Below the pieces are notes generated by a model that was not told where the DNA came from, searched no databases, and was given only the letters and a program-made list of their open reading frames with translations. Position numbers and translations under genes: made by a program. This document shows, piece by piece, positions 55,080 through 64,000 of a stretch of DNA of 64,000 nt (its first letter is position 1; each line of letters begins with the position of its first letter). The stretch spans positions 142,713,099-142,777,098 of the forward strand of contig OX336389.2 of assembly GCA_946902985.2 (NCBI GenBank). Direction: 5' to 3'. Origin of the DNA: Meconema thalassinum. Lineage: Eukaryota > Arthropoda > Insecta > Orthoptera > Tettigoniidae.

Positions 55080-55560
55080 TAGCTCTTGGCATTTTCTTAT
55101 AATTCCGAAATCATTTTTCTCATCCCTTGGCGTAATGGTGGGTCGTATCAAAAATTATTTCAGACAAAAGTTTTAGGTAATTATTAGGGGAATATTGTCC
55201 ATTTTGTACGGTTTTGATATTGGGCCTATTAAGAGAGATATGATTAATGTTTCCCGAAAACCCCACTTTTTCCCACCCCTTTGGTCAATGGTTGGTGCTA
55301 TCAAAAAACTCTTCAAACATAAATGTTTGGGCTTTATTCGACACATAGTATGAATTTTGAATGGATTCGATATTTCTAATATTAAGAGAGTTATAGCGAT
55401 ATTTCACTGTTTCGAAAAAAGCCCCCCATTTTCACCCCCCGTCAACCGATTGTGCGTATTAACGAACTCGACCGAGATTTTATAGGGATACATATTATGT
55501 AAAAAATTCAAATTGATTGGTGCAAAATTGCGGTAGTTATCGTGTCCATAAGAAAGTTAT
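55080..55560 (+). repeat. Degenerate tandem block, three ~155-bp units
   Basis: Each unit pairs CCCCCATTTTCACCCC-like, GTCAATGGTTGGTGCTATCA-like and ATTAAGAGAGTTATAGCG-like phrases. Identity is low (about 60-65% by eye). An (AT)n tract at 55559-55577 follows. It interrupts the transposase. Confidence 0.55.
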
Positions 55561-55689
55561 ATATATATATATATAAACTTTTTAACTGACGGTGGTTTTG
55601 GGGTCTAGGGGATGTGAAACGTGAAGATATGTCGAAATTTTCCGGAAGTCGAAACATGGTACCCATTGCAATAGTTAGATTTCTAATGA

Positions 55690-56563
55690 AATCTACCTAA
55701 AATTGAACAGGGAACCAGTGCTAATGGAATCTGTGACAGTTGCTGCATCCCGACACATATTCCTGAGAAGAATGAGAGAACTTTGAGCACAGGGCTACAA
55801 GATCTTCTTTACAGACAAAACCTGGTGCGGACAGAACCACACTATGAAATATGGGTGACAAGAAAACGGGGTTGATGCATTGGAAAAGATCTTCGACAAT
55901 CATGATCAATACGGAAGGTACATTCAGGAAATTTAAGGATGGCGTGGAGGTTTCAAGGCACAGTCTGGAGCTGGGAAACGCATCATAATTTTGCCAAGAA
56001 GGATTTCTTGACGGTGCAGAACTTTGTTTTATCGGCAGGAAAGGGAGCGGTGATTACCACAACGAAATGAACTCCACTTATTACGAATAATGGTTCATGA
56101 AAGTGCTGAGTTTATTACCTTAATGGTTGGCAGTCATTACAGATTAAGCCCCATATCATACGATAATCGATCCTGCAACTGAAGACCCGAACATGTCGTG
56201 GCTGAAACCTGACATTATAACCTGGATAATATCAATGAATATATCGCTCCCATTTAGATTTGGCAATTACAACAAGCTGACTAAATCAGAGCTGATTGTC
56301 CTTGCGAGGCCTTATTTTCCAAATCCAGAAAAGAAGCTGGAACAACTAGCCAAACGACTTCGACCGGATGTAAAGCTTGTTTATTTACGAGTGGCTCATT
56401 GCCAGCTCAATCCAATCAAACTTATTTGTGCTTACGTTAAAGGAAAAATAGCAAAATCAAATATGGCTAACATTTTACAAAATGGTAGCAGTATGGAAGC
56501 ATTGAATATTTTATGCCAAGAAGCCTTACGTACCGTTACTCCCGAACTCTGGAAACAATGTAT
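55690..56563 (+). pseudogene. IS630-type transposase, catalytic region
   Basis: DDE-like core with decay. FFTDKTWC at about 55807-55830 holds the first catalytic Asp (families usually DETW). VITD followed by a stop and APYH near 56135-56165 matches the second Asp. RVAHCQLNPIKLICAYVKGK near 56385-56440 corresponds to the third acidic position, with Lys where Glu is expected (NPIELIW in relatives). The 56193-56696 open frame starts inside this region and is not a gene start. The missing Glu, internal stops and the insertion at 56564 show it is dead. DDE transposases cut and join TIR ends. Confidence 0.8.
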
Positions 56564-56860
56564 TTGTGGTGGACACAGGCTAGCCCCAGACCACACGATC
56601 TTCGCCTCCAACACATCGTCGCTCAGATCGCCTCTGTCACCAAGCGCAAGGACAGATTCGGAGGCCTACGCTTTTTCAACCCGGTTCCTGTTATGAAACT
56701 TTTGGTTCTTCTTTTATTGCATTGACAGAGGAAGATATATAGTCTTTCAGCTGTCAGTGTTTGGTGCATGCAAGTGTTAATTCCCTGCAACCGTATGTGA
56801 AAATAAATATACAAAAATATAGTTGTTTTCTGTTACCGTAATCGAAGGTTTAAGTATACA
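56564..56860 (+). pseudogene. Captured fragment of 3-hydroxyacyl-CoA dehydrogenase (HADH-like)
   Basis: Sequence foreign to the transposase, at the point where its C-terminus should continue. 56580-56624 encodes LAPDHTIFASNTSSL. After a single-base loss, 56624-56701 encodes QIASVTKRKDRFGGLRFFNP followed by VPVMKLL. These are hallmark segments of mitochondrial short-chain L-3-hydroxyacyl-CoA dehydrogenase (NAD-binding and catalytic neighbourhood), an enzyme of fatty-acid beta-oxidation. Three residues found in vertebrate HADH between QI and A are missing. Homology stops after KLL, next to a GT dinucleotide, so an exon with flanking intron is possible. The remaining 56703-56860 is AT-rich with AATAAA near 56804. 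Non-functional fragment; the identification rests on motif recognition. Confidence 0.8.
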
Positions 56861-57019
56861 AAAATATTACATATTAAACACGCTAAAATAATTGAACCCC
56901 ACTACTGGGAGAAAGATGGACTGTTTGAAAATGTCCCTCATTTTGAGCCTGTCATAATGAACGTGAAAGAGAGCAGTTCTGATTCATCGGAACAGAGAGA
57001 TTCTTCTGACGAAGAATAA
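56860..57019 (+). pseudogene. IS630-type transposase, C-terminal tail
   Basis: The frame with EPHYWEKDGLFENVPHFEPV and a Ser/Asp/Glu-rich end (SSSDSSEQRDSSDEE) ends at 57019. It matches the family C-terminus and is contiguous in homology with QC at about 56560, showing the 56564-56860 sequence is an insertion. Confidence 0.75.
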
Positions 57020-57799
57020 CGACTGAATTAAATATTGTAAAGATAAGTAAATAATGTAAATAGCCCAGGTAAAAATTGTGTAGATGACATTTCCAATTTA
57101 GGAAGCAAACCATTTTTAAACCTGCCATTGAATGTTCAAAGCCCTTATGTTCAAAGGGGATGGAAAATGAAATTTGTACGAGGAAAGAAAATCAAAGGTT
57201 GAAAGTAAACTTAAAGCTGTATTCATTGCGAGCCGCGACTACTTCAAATAAACGCGGCAACGCTGCATCCGATTTCACAAACCCGCCCGCTTTAAATTGC
57301 ACGAGCCAGAACGCACAAAATCTCCCATTAATATTACTCTCCATAAATTAGTCATCACACTATACGTTTGCAGTGGTCGTAGTTTCCGATAATCACGAAT
57401 AAGAGCTTCAAAATGAGGCTAAGTTTCCTGCTGTACGTTTACCTGGGCCGATAAAACGTTACTTCAGAAAAAGTATAAGAGCTTTTTATAGGGTTGTTAA
57501 GAAAAATTCAAAATTGATATTTACACTACCAATACTTGTGCCTATAACATATAAAAAATTAATTACCCTCAGTCAATTAGTTCTCCATGTATATAGTTTT
57601 AAGTGATCGGTTCCTATCAAAAACGTCAAAAACCCGGACAACTTTTCATACAACCAAAAATAATAAAAATAAATAAATAAACATGAGAATAATTGACTTC
57701 TATAGTCGAACGCAGAATTAAACAAGGAAAATATTGGTATAACTCATTCTTCAATAGGTCTATTGGTGTGTTCGAAATTATGGCCTAAACCGGAGTATC

Positions 57800-58390
57800 C
57801 ATAATGCAAAATCCGATAGTAAGGCGTGTGTTCGCTTTGCGAGTAGCTTTTTGTTTGAGTTTCATTCCCATCAGGATTGAACCGTAAATGTGGTTAAATT
57901 CAACCCATATGTATTTTTGTTGCTTATCCCTGCGGCAAGATCGCTGTTAGTTAAATTGTTATGTTGATTGTATTTACAACAAGTTTAACTTTTCACATAA
58001 ATGGGCATTTTTCACATAGCCTACTATAGGCTGATCTGCAGAAGTTCGTTTGAGCAACGCACGTGCTATCACGGTCCAAGTAACTGCATTACTAATGGAG
58101 TCCGTGGATTCAATCTGTTTTCCTCAATCACGCATGTTGTGCCCATCTTTTTAATCAAAAGAATTCTTACACTTCTTGCATTCTTATGAACTTAAAATAT
58201 ATTCTCCAGTTATATTATTTATTAATATATGTTGTTAATTGTATAAAAACGAAATTGGTCACTTAACCTCCTTCCTCATTTCTTTCATGCGGAACCATAT
58301 AGGCCTATCTTGAAGATATATGCGATAAAGAAAACTATTTGTCTGAAAGTTCATATTGTATAGTCTAACGTTGGAAAATAAAATCAAATT
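57800..58390. other. No gene recognised
   Basis: AT-rich sequence beyond the transposon's right end. No repeat or coding signal seen. Confidence 0.35.
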
Positions 58391-58391
58391 G

Positions 58392-58744
58392 TCCGTCTCG
58401 TTGGTTAGTGGGTAGCATTCTTAGCTGTCAACGCGGAGGCCCGGTTTCTATTCCCGGATCTGCCAAGAAATTTAATTCTGAGAAAAAGCGGGGTCGATTC
58501 CTACCACAGCCATCCTGGAAGTGGATTTCCCGTGCTTCCCCACTTCTATTTCAGGCAATTGCTGGGATGATACCCAACTTACGGCCACAGCCACCTCCTA
58601 CCCGAATCCTACTTTTATTACAAAGAAACATACCACCAGTACAGACATCATATTGTCACAGATAATCAGGCAAATTCTTCTCATACTCCAGTACACGTGG
58701 CTGCATGACCACGATGTCGCAAAGCCCCTTGAATGAATCAATAA
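58392..58744 (+). repeat. tRNA-derived SINE, full head
   Basis: Box A CGTTGGTTAGTGGGTAGC, a box-B-like GGTTTCTATTCCCGG, AAGTGGATTTCCCGTG, ATTGCTGGGATGATACC and a tail ending TTGAATGAATCAATAAC. Head-to-tail the same organisation as 42205. Confidence 0.83.
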
Positions 58745-58970
58745 CAAAAGGAACATACGATCAAAGTGCGCATGCCTAAGACGGCGATCAATACGTGCAT
58801 TCTTGACGTCATGAGCAGTGTACCTCTGTAGGCCCTCTGCTTTCCTAGTATTCCGGCGCCCTTTAACCCTCGGTCTGGGATGCTAAGAAGGCCCCCTCCC
58901 CTCGCAGTCAGTGAAAACAACCACCTCCTTTTAAATGGTGGAAACATTTCATTCAAACTTTATAAAATTA
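58745..58970 (+). repeat. Dispersed repeat family A, 5' part of an interrupted copy
   Basis: Shares ATCAAAGTGCGCATGCC, CAGTGTACCTCTGTAGGCC and CAGTGAAAACAACCACC with 34380-34550. The copy is cut at 58970 by a TIR element and resumes at 60075. Confidence 0.75.
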
Positions 58971-58972
58971 TA

Positions 58973-59923
58973 CAGGGTTGTTCAGCTAAGAGGGCCACCT
59001 CAAATATCTACGGAACCGTTTGAGATATCGACATTCTGTTTACAAATTCTTACATCATATTAAGGGGCTCATACAACACGGTCCATATCGTCCCCAGCAC
59101 ATACGTAATTACCGAGATACCCGTAGCAACTTTGGTTTTTCAAATGGTACTATACTATTCATAGCATACTGTGACATTTTCATTTTCAAAATGTTCCATG
59201 GTTAACCTGACTCGTAAGAATTAACATTAGACCAGACGTTCGCAATGATCTAAATGGGCGAGTTTTGTTGCATTTCTGATATTAATATGTAGCCTACATG
59301 AAGTCACTGTCGCAGGTCCGCCAGTACTAAAAAGTTCCACACTTATCATTTATCATCTTCATTGAGGTGATCTCAGATATTTCCGCTAGGATTCAGGATA
59401 AGGTGGAGAGGGAGAAAGGCCCATGTACATAAGAAAGTGGATTTTGACTATGTACACATCACAGTACGCAATAAATGGAATAAATTCGGTATGTGAGTTT
59501 GTCGACAAAGAGAGGATCACGCAAGAGAATCGTACATTCCACATTCCAGCGGCTAGTGAAACGCTTTCTGTCTAATGCCAACTCATATGGAAACCTTCAA
59601 TATCTCAAATCGTACTCGTCGGATTTTCAAATTAAGCACATCACTGAATACGTCACGTGATTTTTAGTTGTTTTATTGGATAAAATTAGTATGGTTCTAT
59701 TTAAGCGGCAGGCTGCGTGACTCAGCGGTAACGTTCTCGCTTGCTGTGCCCAAGGTTGCAGGATCGAACCCTGGCGCTGTCAGCTGGCGTTTGTGGGTGC
59801 GCAAATGCGAAGGAGCCAGGTCAGTACATTTACTGGCACGTTAAAGAACCTCTTCAGGGCAACATTCCGGCACCTCGGCGACTCTAAAAGCCACAGTAGT
59901 TAAAAGGGACGTAAAACAAATAA

Positions 59924-59957
<34 letters not shown>

Positions 59958-60074
59958 TAAAAAACCAAAGTTGCTACCAGTTTCTCGGTAACAACGTATG
60001 TGCTGTGAACGAAATGGACCATGTTGCAAGATATATTTGAGGTAGGGCCTAGCCCTCTTAGCCGAATAACCCTG
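58973..60074. mobile_element. 1.1 kb TIR element inserted in family A, with TA flanks
   Basis: Ends CAGGGTTGTTCAGCTAAGAG and CAGGGTTATTCGGCTAAGAG (right, complement), with TA on each side (58971-58972 and 60075-60076). Inverted homology continues inward: CTCAAATATCT, GGTCCATATCG/GGTCCATTTCG, CAGCACATACG and AACTTTGGTTTTTC. The right arm lacks ~65 bp present on the left. No transposase ORF; probably a non-autonomous Tc1/mariner-like element. A SINE sits inside. Confidence 0.78.
59705..59957 (+). repeat. SINE family B, full copy with (ATT)n tail
   Basis: Box A TGACTCAGCGGTAACG, box B AGGATCGAACCC, body GCAAATGCGAAGGAGCC and GCACGTTAAAGAACC, then AAAGCCACAGTAGTTAAAAG and ATT repeats. It defines the family. 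It lies inside the 58973-60074 element. Confidence 0.88.
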
Positions 60075-60627
60075 TATATTATTATCATTATTATTATTAT
60101 TATTATTATTAATAATAAAACTCTCTTTATGAAACAAGGCAGTTGGTATTAACGCATCAAGCTATGTGGTTGGGGTATGTCCGGTCTCTGAAGACGAGTT
60201 CGAATCGTATAGTCGACATCAAACGCCAACCTCGTCAGCTGAGTGTACAAAATAGAAGTGAAACAAGCTGATGGAAACTGGACAAGGATTAATAAGGAAA
60301 TACCTGTATCCCAAATATATATCGTCCTGGCATTTGCATCGAGTAAGAAATGGAAACCCACGGAAGTACATTCGGAAAATAGCAGACGATGAGGTTCATA
60401 CTTGGTTACTTCCCAAGTCTGTGTTACAGTCTGTCCCCACCGCCTTGTGCGTTGATAATAACAATAATAAATATAATATTAATTGCAAGAATAATAGTAA
60501 TGAAATAATAACAATAACGATAAATTTCGATGTAGTGGCTGTCTGCGCATGCCTTGTATTCACGACCCGACTCTTGCGTAATGCAAATGCAGAGACGTAT
60601 TAGGGCTCCAGATAGAGCAAGGAGGTA
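60075..60627 (+). repeat. Dispersed repeat family A, continuation
   Basis: Continues the copy begun at 58745: AACGCATCAAGCTATGTGG, ACGCCAACCTCGTCAGC, AAGGATTAATAAGGAAATAC, CAGTCTGTCCCCACC and TAATGCAAATGCAGAGACG. It is cut at the TA 60626-60627 by the next element. Confidence 0.8.
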
Positions 60628-61230
60628 CAGAGCACCCGGGAATATTCTCCGCAGCGCCTACGTGCTGCTGCGAGAGGTAGCATCGGCAGTTTAGTTGGCA
60701 GCACGGTGTCCTGGACAGGGTAGCAGCACAGTGAAGGCCACACGTGTGGGCTGTGGGCTGTCCAATTCGTCAGTGTGTATTGCAGTGAGCGAGCGTACAA
60801 TATACAGTACACAGGCGGTAGTTTTTACTACTGAAGAGAGAGCTTCTTTGGTGGAATACGTTTTGCGCGAAGATGATCGGTTTACAGAAAATGTAAAACA
60901 AAAACTACAGACGCGGTTTCCTAATTCAAAGTGTCCAAACCGGTATACCCTTCTGGATTTGATAAGTACATTTTATGTGACTGGCTCAGTTCACTATGTA
61001 CAGGCGTCCGATATAATGCTGAGCAGTCCAAGAAAATGAACAACACAAATTAGCTCAAGAAACAGGTATCTCTAAGTGGAAAGCACATAAAACTATAAGA
61101 GACAAGCTTCAGTTGTTCCCTTATAAAGTTACCAGTTGATACAAATTGCAGCCGTGCTGCCAACGTAACTGCTGATTCTATCTCCCGCAGCAGCATGTAG
61201 GCGCTGCGGAGAACATTCCCTGGCGCCCTG
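60628..61230 (+). mobile_element. 603-bp TIR transposon with TA target duplication
   Basis: 80-bp terminal inverted repeats at 60628-60707 and 61151-61230 begin CAGAGCACCCGGGAATATTC and CAGGGCGCCAGGGAATGTTC (right, complement). Shared inner parts are GCAGCGCCTACGTGCTGCTG and TTGGCAGCACGG. TA is duplicated at 60626-60627 and 61231-61232. Paralogous family A copies (21562 and 62884) carry the empty site. It encodes a transposase N-terminal fragment and is internally deleted. Confidence 0.93.
60695..61140 (+). pseudogene. Mariner-like transposase N-terminal (DUF4817-type) fragment
   Basis: The ORF (60695-61039) overlaps the left TIR at its start, so the real coding sequence probably begins near 60821. 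FTTEERASLVEYVLREDDRF and KLQTRFPNSKCPNRYTLLDL form the first helix-turn-helix of the DUF4817-type N-terminus. After a frame change near 61020, 61033-61135 reads HKLAQETGISKWKAHKTIRD and KLQLFPYKV, the second helix-turn-helix, with residues between the two missing. No DDE catalytic domain is left. The intact protein would bind the TIRs. Only a deleted derivative remains here. Confidence 0.78.
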
Positions 61231-61312
61231 TAGTAAGTCATATCATGCTCCGCCATTTCATTTTACTGACTGGTTGATAAACATTACACAGAAAGGACCT
61301 CACTTCCTTTGT
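61231..61312 (+). repeat. Dispersed repeat family A, end of interrupted copy
   Basis: AAGTCATATCATGCTCCGCC and TTTTACTGACTGG match 62896-62940, resuming family A after the 603-bp element. Confidence 0.75.
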
Positions 61313-61665
61313 TAACGCATCAAGCTATGTGGTTAGGGTATCTCCAGTGATTCGAATGAGTTCGAATCGTATACTCGACATTAAACGCCAACCTCGTCAG
61401 CTGAGTGTACTAAATAGAAGTGAAACAAGCTGAAAGAAACTGTACAAGAATTAATAAGGACATAGCCTAGCTGTATCCGGAATATATATCGTCCTGGCAT
61501 TAGCATGGAGTAGGCTACAAAATGAAACCCATGGAAGTCTATTCGAAAGATAGCTGACGATGAGGTTCATACTCGGTTACTTCCCAAGTATGTGTTACAG
61601 TCTGTCTCCACCACATTGTGAAAAGATACTAACAATATTAATTATAATAATAATAATTACAGTAA
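61313..61665 (+). repeat. Dispersed repeat family A, tandem second copy (5' part)
   Basis: TTAACGCATCAAGCTATGTG onward repeats 60147-60470 in direct orientation (about 88-90% identical). With the inserted element removed, the period is about 560 bp. Cut at 61665 by a LINE. Confidence 0.8.
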
Positions 61666-62722
61666 GACAGGAGTTAGGCAGGGAGATGGGCTTTCACCCC
61701 TGCTTTTCAACTGTGCACTTGAAAAAGTCATCCGCGAGTGGCGCAAAGAAATGAACGATGGGGTCCAAAATGGAGTACGACTGGGTTACAAGAACATGAA
61801 CCTTTCTATTGATTTCCTAGCTTTTGCAGATGATCTGGCAATTTTCTCCGACTCTTTAGATACGGCCACAAAACAAATTAACCAGCTGCAGGTACAGGCA
61901 ACAAAAGTTGGTCTTCAGATCTCTTTGGGGAAAACACACTTCATAACTAACATCAAGCCAGCACCAAGGGAACTAAAAGTAAACCAGGGGAAATCAAACG
62001 GACAGATAAGTTTAAATATCTTGGTGAGTGGGTAGAACCCAACGTATGTGTGAAAGAAACCTTCACTTCGCGCATGAACAAAATGGAAATGGCGTACCAA
62101 CTCACCAAGGACGTTTACAACAAAAAGTCAATATCTCTGAACGCAAAACTTCGGCATTATTGCACTGTCATACGACCAGAGGCTCTGTACGCAGCGGAAT
62201 GCCTCACCATGAACAAGAAAGGCCTGGTAGAAAAATTGGAGATCAAGGAAAGAAAGATCTTGAGGAAAATTCTTGGCCCGATTAAAGACAACGGTGAATA
62301 TAGACGGCGGCATAACTATGAGCTGTATATTCATGTCCAGAAGATCTCTGATGTAATGAGGAAAAGGAGGATTGCATTTTATGGCCACTTGCTTAGAATG
62401 AAACCCACACGATTGACGAACCGGATCTTTAACTATTTTAAAAATAAGAAGACCAAGCCAGCCTGGTTCGAAGAGGTGGAAAGTGACCTGCAAGAGATGG
62501 AAATTACCTGTGGGGATATTCAAGAACGCAATTCCCTCAGGAAGAAACTACACGACCACCAGGGTTTTCAGGAAGAACCGAAGTTGAAGACGGGAAAGAT
62601 GTGGACGGAAGAAAAAAAAGAGCAACACCAGCAACGTATGAAGGAACACTGGGCAAAGATCAAAGCCCAGAGAATCCAGTTGAAATAACGTGGTCCTTAG
62701 TTGGCCGATACGATTAAAGAAG
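61666..62722 (+). mobile_element. 5'-truncated RTE-like LINE with 11-bp target duplication
   Basis: AATTACAGTAA is duplicated at 61655-61665 and 62723-62733. The insert contains the second half of an RT gene and a short 3' UTR. It interrupts the tandem family A copy, which resumes after it. Confidence 0.88.
61670..62688 (+). pseudogene. LINE reverse transcriptase C-terminal region
   Basis: Opens in the RT palm: QGDGLSPLLFN (61679-61711, frame change before 61751), SIDFLAFADDLAIF with catalytic FADD at 61823-61834, and GLQISLGKTHFI. A frameshift near 61985 moves it to the 62050-62688 frame: KFKYLGEWVEPN, RHYCTVIRPEALYAAECLTM, MRKRRIAFYGHLLRM and a Lys/Gln-rich end. The last frame has 212 codons without a stop, so decay is slight apart from the 5' truncation. 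Confidence 0.87.
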
Positions 62723-63060
62723 AATTACAGTAATAATAGTAATAATAATACTAATAATAATAATAACAACGATAAATTCGTCTATCTTTATTTCGATGTA
62801 GTGCTTATCTGCGCATGACTATATTCACGACCTGACTCTAGCGTAATGCAAATGCAGAAACTTATTAGGGCTCCAGACAGAGCAAGGAGGAATTAGGTCA
62901 TATCGTGCTCTGCCATTTCATTTTACTGACGGGGTGGCAAACAATACACAGAAATGGGGCCACCTCACTTTCTTTATCATCAGTGTATTTTAAAAACGGT
63001 AGTGTGTATCAGTTATGTTCTATATTCAATAAGTTATATGGGTAAAAACCCAACATTGCA
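62723..63060 (+). repeat. Dispersed repeat family A, 3' part of tandem copy
   Basis: After (AAT)n it carries ATCTGCGCATGACTATATTC, GGGCTCCAGACAGAGCAAGG and TCATATCGTGCTCTGCC. It shows the uninterrupted sequence at the site of the 603-bp element in the first copy. Confidence 0.78.
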
Positions 63061-63117
63061 AGACAGTGATATAATGATACATAAAAGAGCACTGAAACCA
63101 CAGACGAAATAGTATAT

Positions 63118-63232
63118 TATGCAACGAGCCTATAAAGGCTATAATTAAGACACGAGTATGTTTAAAAAACGAGCGTAAGCGAGTTTTATAATTGCCATGC
63201 GAGTGTCTTAATTACCATTATAGGCGAGTTGC
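63118..63232. repeat. Short palindromic element
   Basis: ATGCAACGAGCCTATAAAGG and AATTAAGACACGAG at 63120-63160 are mirrored by AGTGTCTTAATTACC and TATAGGCGAGTTGCATA at 63201-63231, about 115 bp folded. It is of the MITE type; no target duplication was identified. Confidence 0.7.
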
Positions 63233-63560
63233 ATACGACTGTTCATGTGTGACAATAATTATAACTTTATTATATGTTTTAACATAAATATTCATATTCA
63301 TTTTGCACCAGTATTCAGTAAAAATGTCACCGAAGTCGTTTGAAAATAACGCGCTGTGTAGAAATTGGGATTGGGGGTATTAAGGTACAGTGCAATTTCT
63401 TGTCTAATATTCACCAGTTTATTTACGCGAACATATGGACGGTGCACTTTCGGTAATTTATATAGACATATTGGATTTTGAGCGCATGTGCGAAGGTATC
63501 CTTATCTAATTGGTCAAACAACTGTTTCTTGAGCTGTGATTGGTGGGAGAAACTGTTTCA
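63233..63560. other. No gene recognised
   Basis: AT-rich spacer before the terminal inverted copy of the 22-23 kb repeat. Confidence 0.35.
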
Positions 63561-63564
63561 TAAT

Positions 63565-64000
63565 GAACAAGAAGTTCCGTGAAGAACTATACAGCCTACT
63601 TTTCATGCCGATGATTATTCTACAGTATATGAACCTATCTAGAATAATGACGAAATTAAGTTGGTAATATCGAAATATCTAATTAGTTCAAAATATACCT
63701 GGTATAATGTAGCCTAATAGAGCACTACAGTTGGCAGCCCTGGCGACTGAATATATTCTTAGTTCAATCTCTTAAGGTACAGAATACAAAATTTGGTTGA
63801 AGTCCAATGGACGATACATGCAGTTAGACACTGGATCTATCAGCACGCGTAAAAGCATGTTGCCAACAATATCATGCATGTGCTGGTCAGAAATAATCTG
63901 AAATATTATGATATCTTGTTGTGCCAATTTTGGATGAAATCCATTTGTTAGTATAGAAGTTACATGTATTTTAAAATTGGACATATCAGCAGGCATAGAA
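63565..64000 (-). repeat. Inverted copy of 22940-23400
   Basis: The reverse complement reads CAGTATATGAACC...GAACTTCTTGTTC, CCAGGGCTGCCAACTGTAG, GATAGATCCAATGTCTAACTG, GACCAGCACATGCATGATAT and CAATTTTAAAATACATGTAAC in the order found at 22.9-23.4 kb, more than 90% identical by eye. It continues past the window end. Confidence 0.88.

Larger units (their letters stand above)
52186..57797 (+). mobile_element. Tc1/mariner-IS630-type transposon with ~550-bp TIRs, decayed and nested
   Basis: The left end (52188-52402 plus 53354-53688, interrupted by a LINE) and right end (57250-57795) are inverted repeats. Ends start CTCAAGTTTAGGCC and CTCCGGTTTAGGCC and are flanked by TA on both sides (52186-52187 and 57796-57797), the usual IS630/Tc1 target. 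Between them lie broken pieces of a DDE transposase (53790-54240, 55690-56563 and 56860-57019), a SINE, a degenerate tandem block and an HADH-like fragment. The TIR match is about 80% by eye. Confidence 0.8.

Noticed and set aside
56193..56696. 167-codon ORF as an independent gene
   Set aside because: It begins inside the transposase core and ends inside the HADH fragment, a chance fusion of two pseudogene pieces.
62128..62523. 131-codon minus-strand ORF
   Set aside because: Antisense shadow of the LINE reverse transcriptase.

Overview
The window is eukaryotic and looks like insect DNA. It is AT-rich, has (ATT)n/(AAT)n microsatellites, many tRNA-derived SINEs, RTE-like, R4-like and RNase H-bearing LINEs, a BEL/Pao element, and hAT and Tc1/mariner-IS630 transposons. 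The combination of SINE and LINE types recalls large polyneopteran (orthopteran-like) genomes, but that is only an inference. I found no intact host protein-coding gene, no rRNA, no free-standing tRNA gene and no CRISPR array. Almost everything identifiable is a transposable element, usually broken, and many are nested inside each other.

Layout. 1-1893 and 11398-~12447 are two halves of one decayed BEL/Pao retrotransposon, split by a 9.5 kb LTR element (1894-11397). That element has 854/865-bp LTRs and a 4-bp target duplication. It carries one 443-codon ORF of unknown type and no recognisable pol gene. 12660-15780 is an inverted, multiply broken APE-endonuclease LINE. 17113-18181 is the RNase H end of another LINE. 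A SINE with an 18-bp target duplication lies at 18426-18727. 19-24.5 kb is a mosaic of SINEs and two dispersed repeat families. 25.07-25.57 kb is a near-perfect ~240-bp-arm palindrome, followed by a hAT remnant (25670-26468). 26.7-29.6 kb is SINE-rich. 30380-31979 is a 5'-truncated inverted LINE with its target duplication. 35.1-36.7 kb is a ~160-bp-period degenerate tandem array. 37.02-37.57 kb is a foldback element. 43252-47405 is a nearly full-length R4/Dong-like LINE sitting in a (TAA)n tract.

52186-57797 is a Tc1/mariner-IS630-type transposon with long (~550 bp) inverted repeats. Its left repeat was hit by a LINE, which was itself hit by a SINE. Its dead transposase is interrupted by a fragment that reads as part of 3-hydroxyacyl-CoA dehydrogenase (HADH), a host metabolic enzyme. 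58.7-63.0 kb is a dispersed repeat (family A), partly tandemly duplicated. It is interrupted by a 1.1 kb TIR element containing a SINE, by a 603-bp TIR element encoding an insect transposase N-terminal domain, and by an RTE-like LINE fragment. The last ~440 bp are an inverted copy of sequence at 22.94-23.40 kb.

How the pieces relate. The genes do not form a pathway; the useful information is relative age. In at least seven places the target site can be read directly, from duplicated target sequence or from an uninterrupted paralogue, so insertion order can be reconstructed. The least explained items are the pol-less LTR element with its novel ORF and 74-bp tandem array, and the captured HADH fragment.
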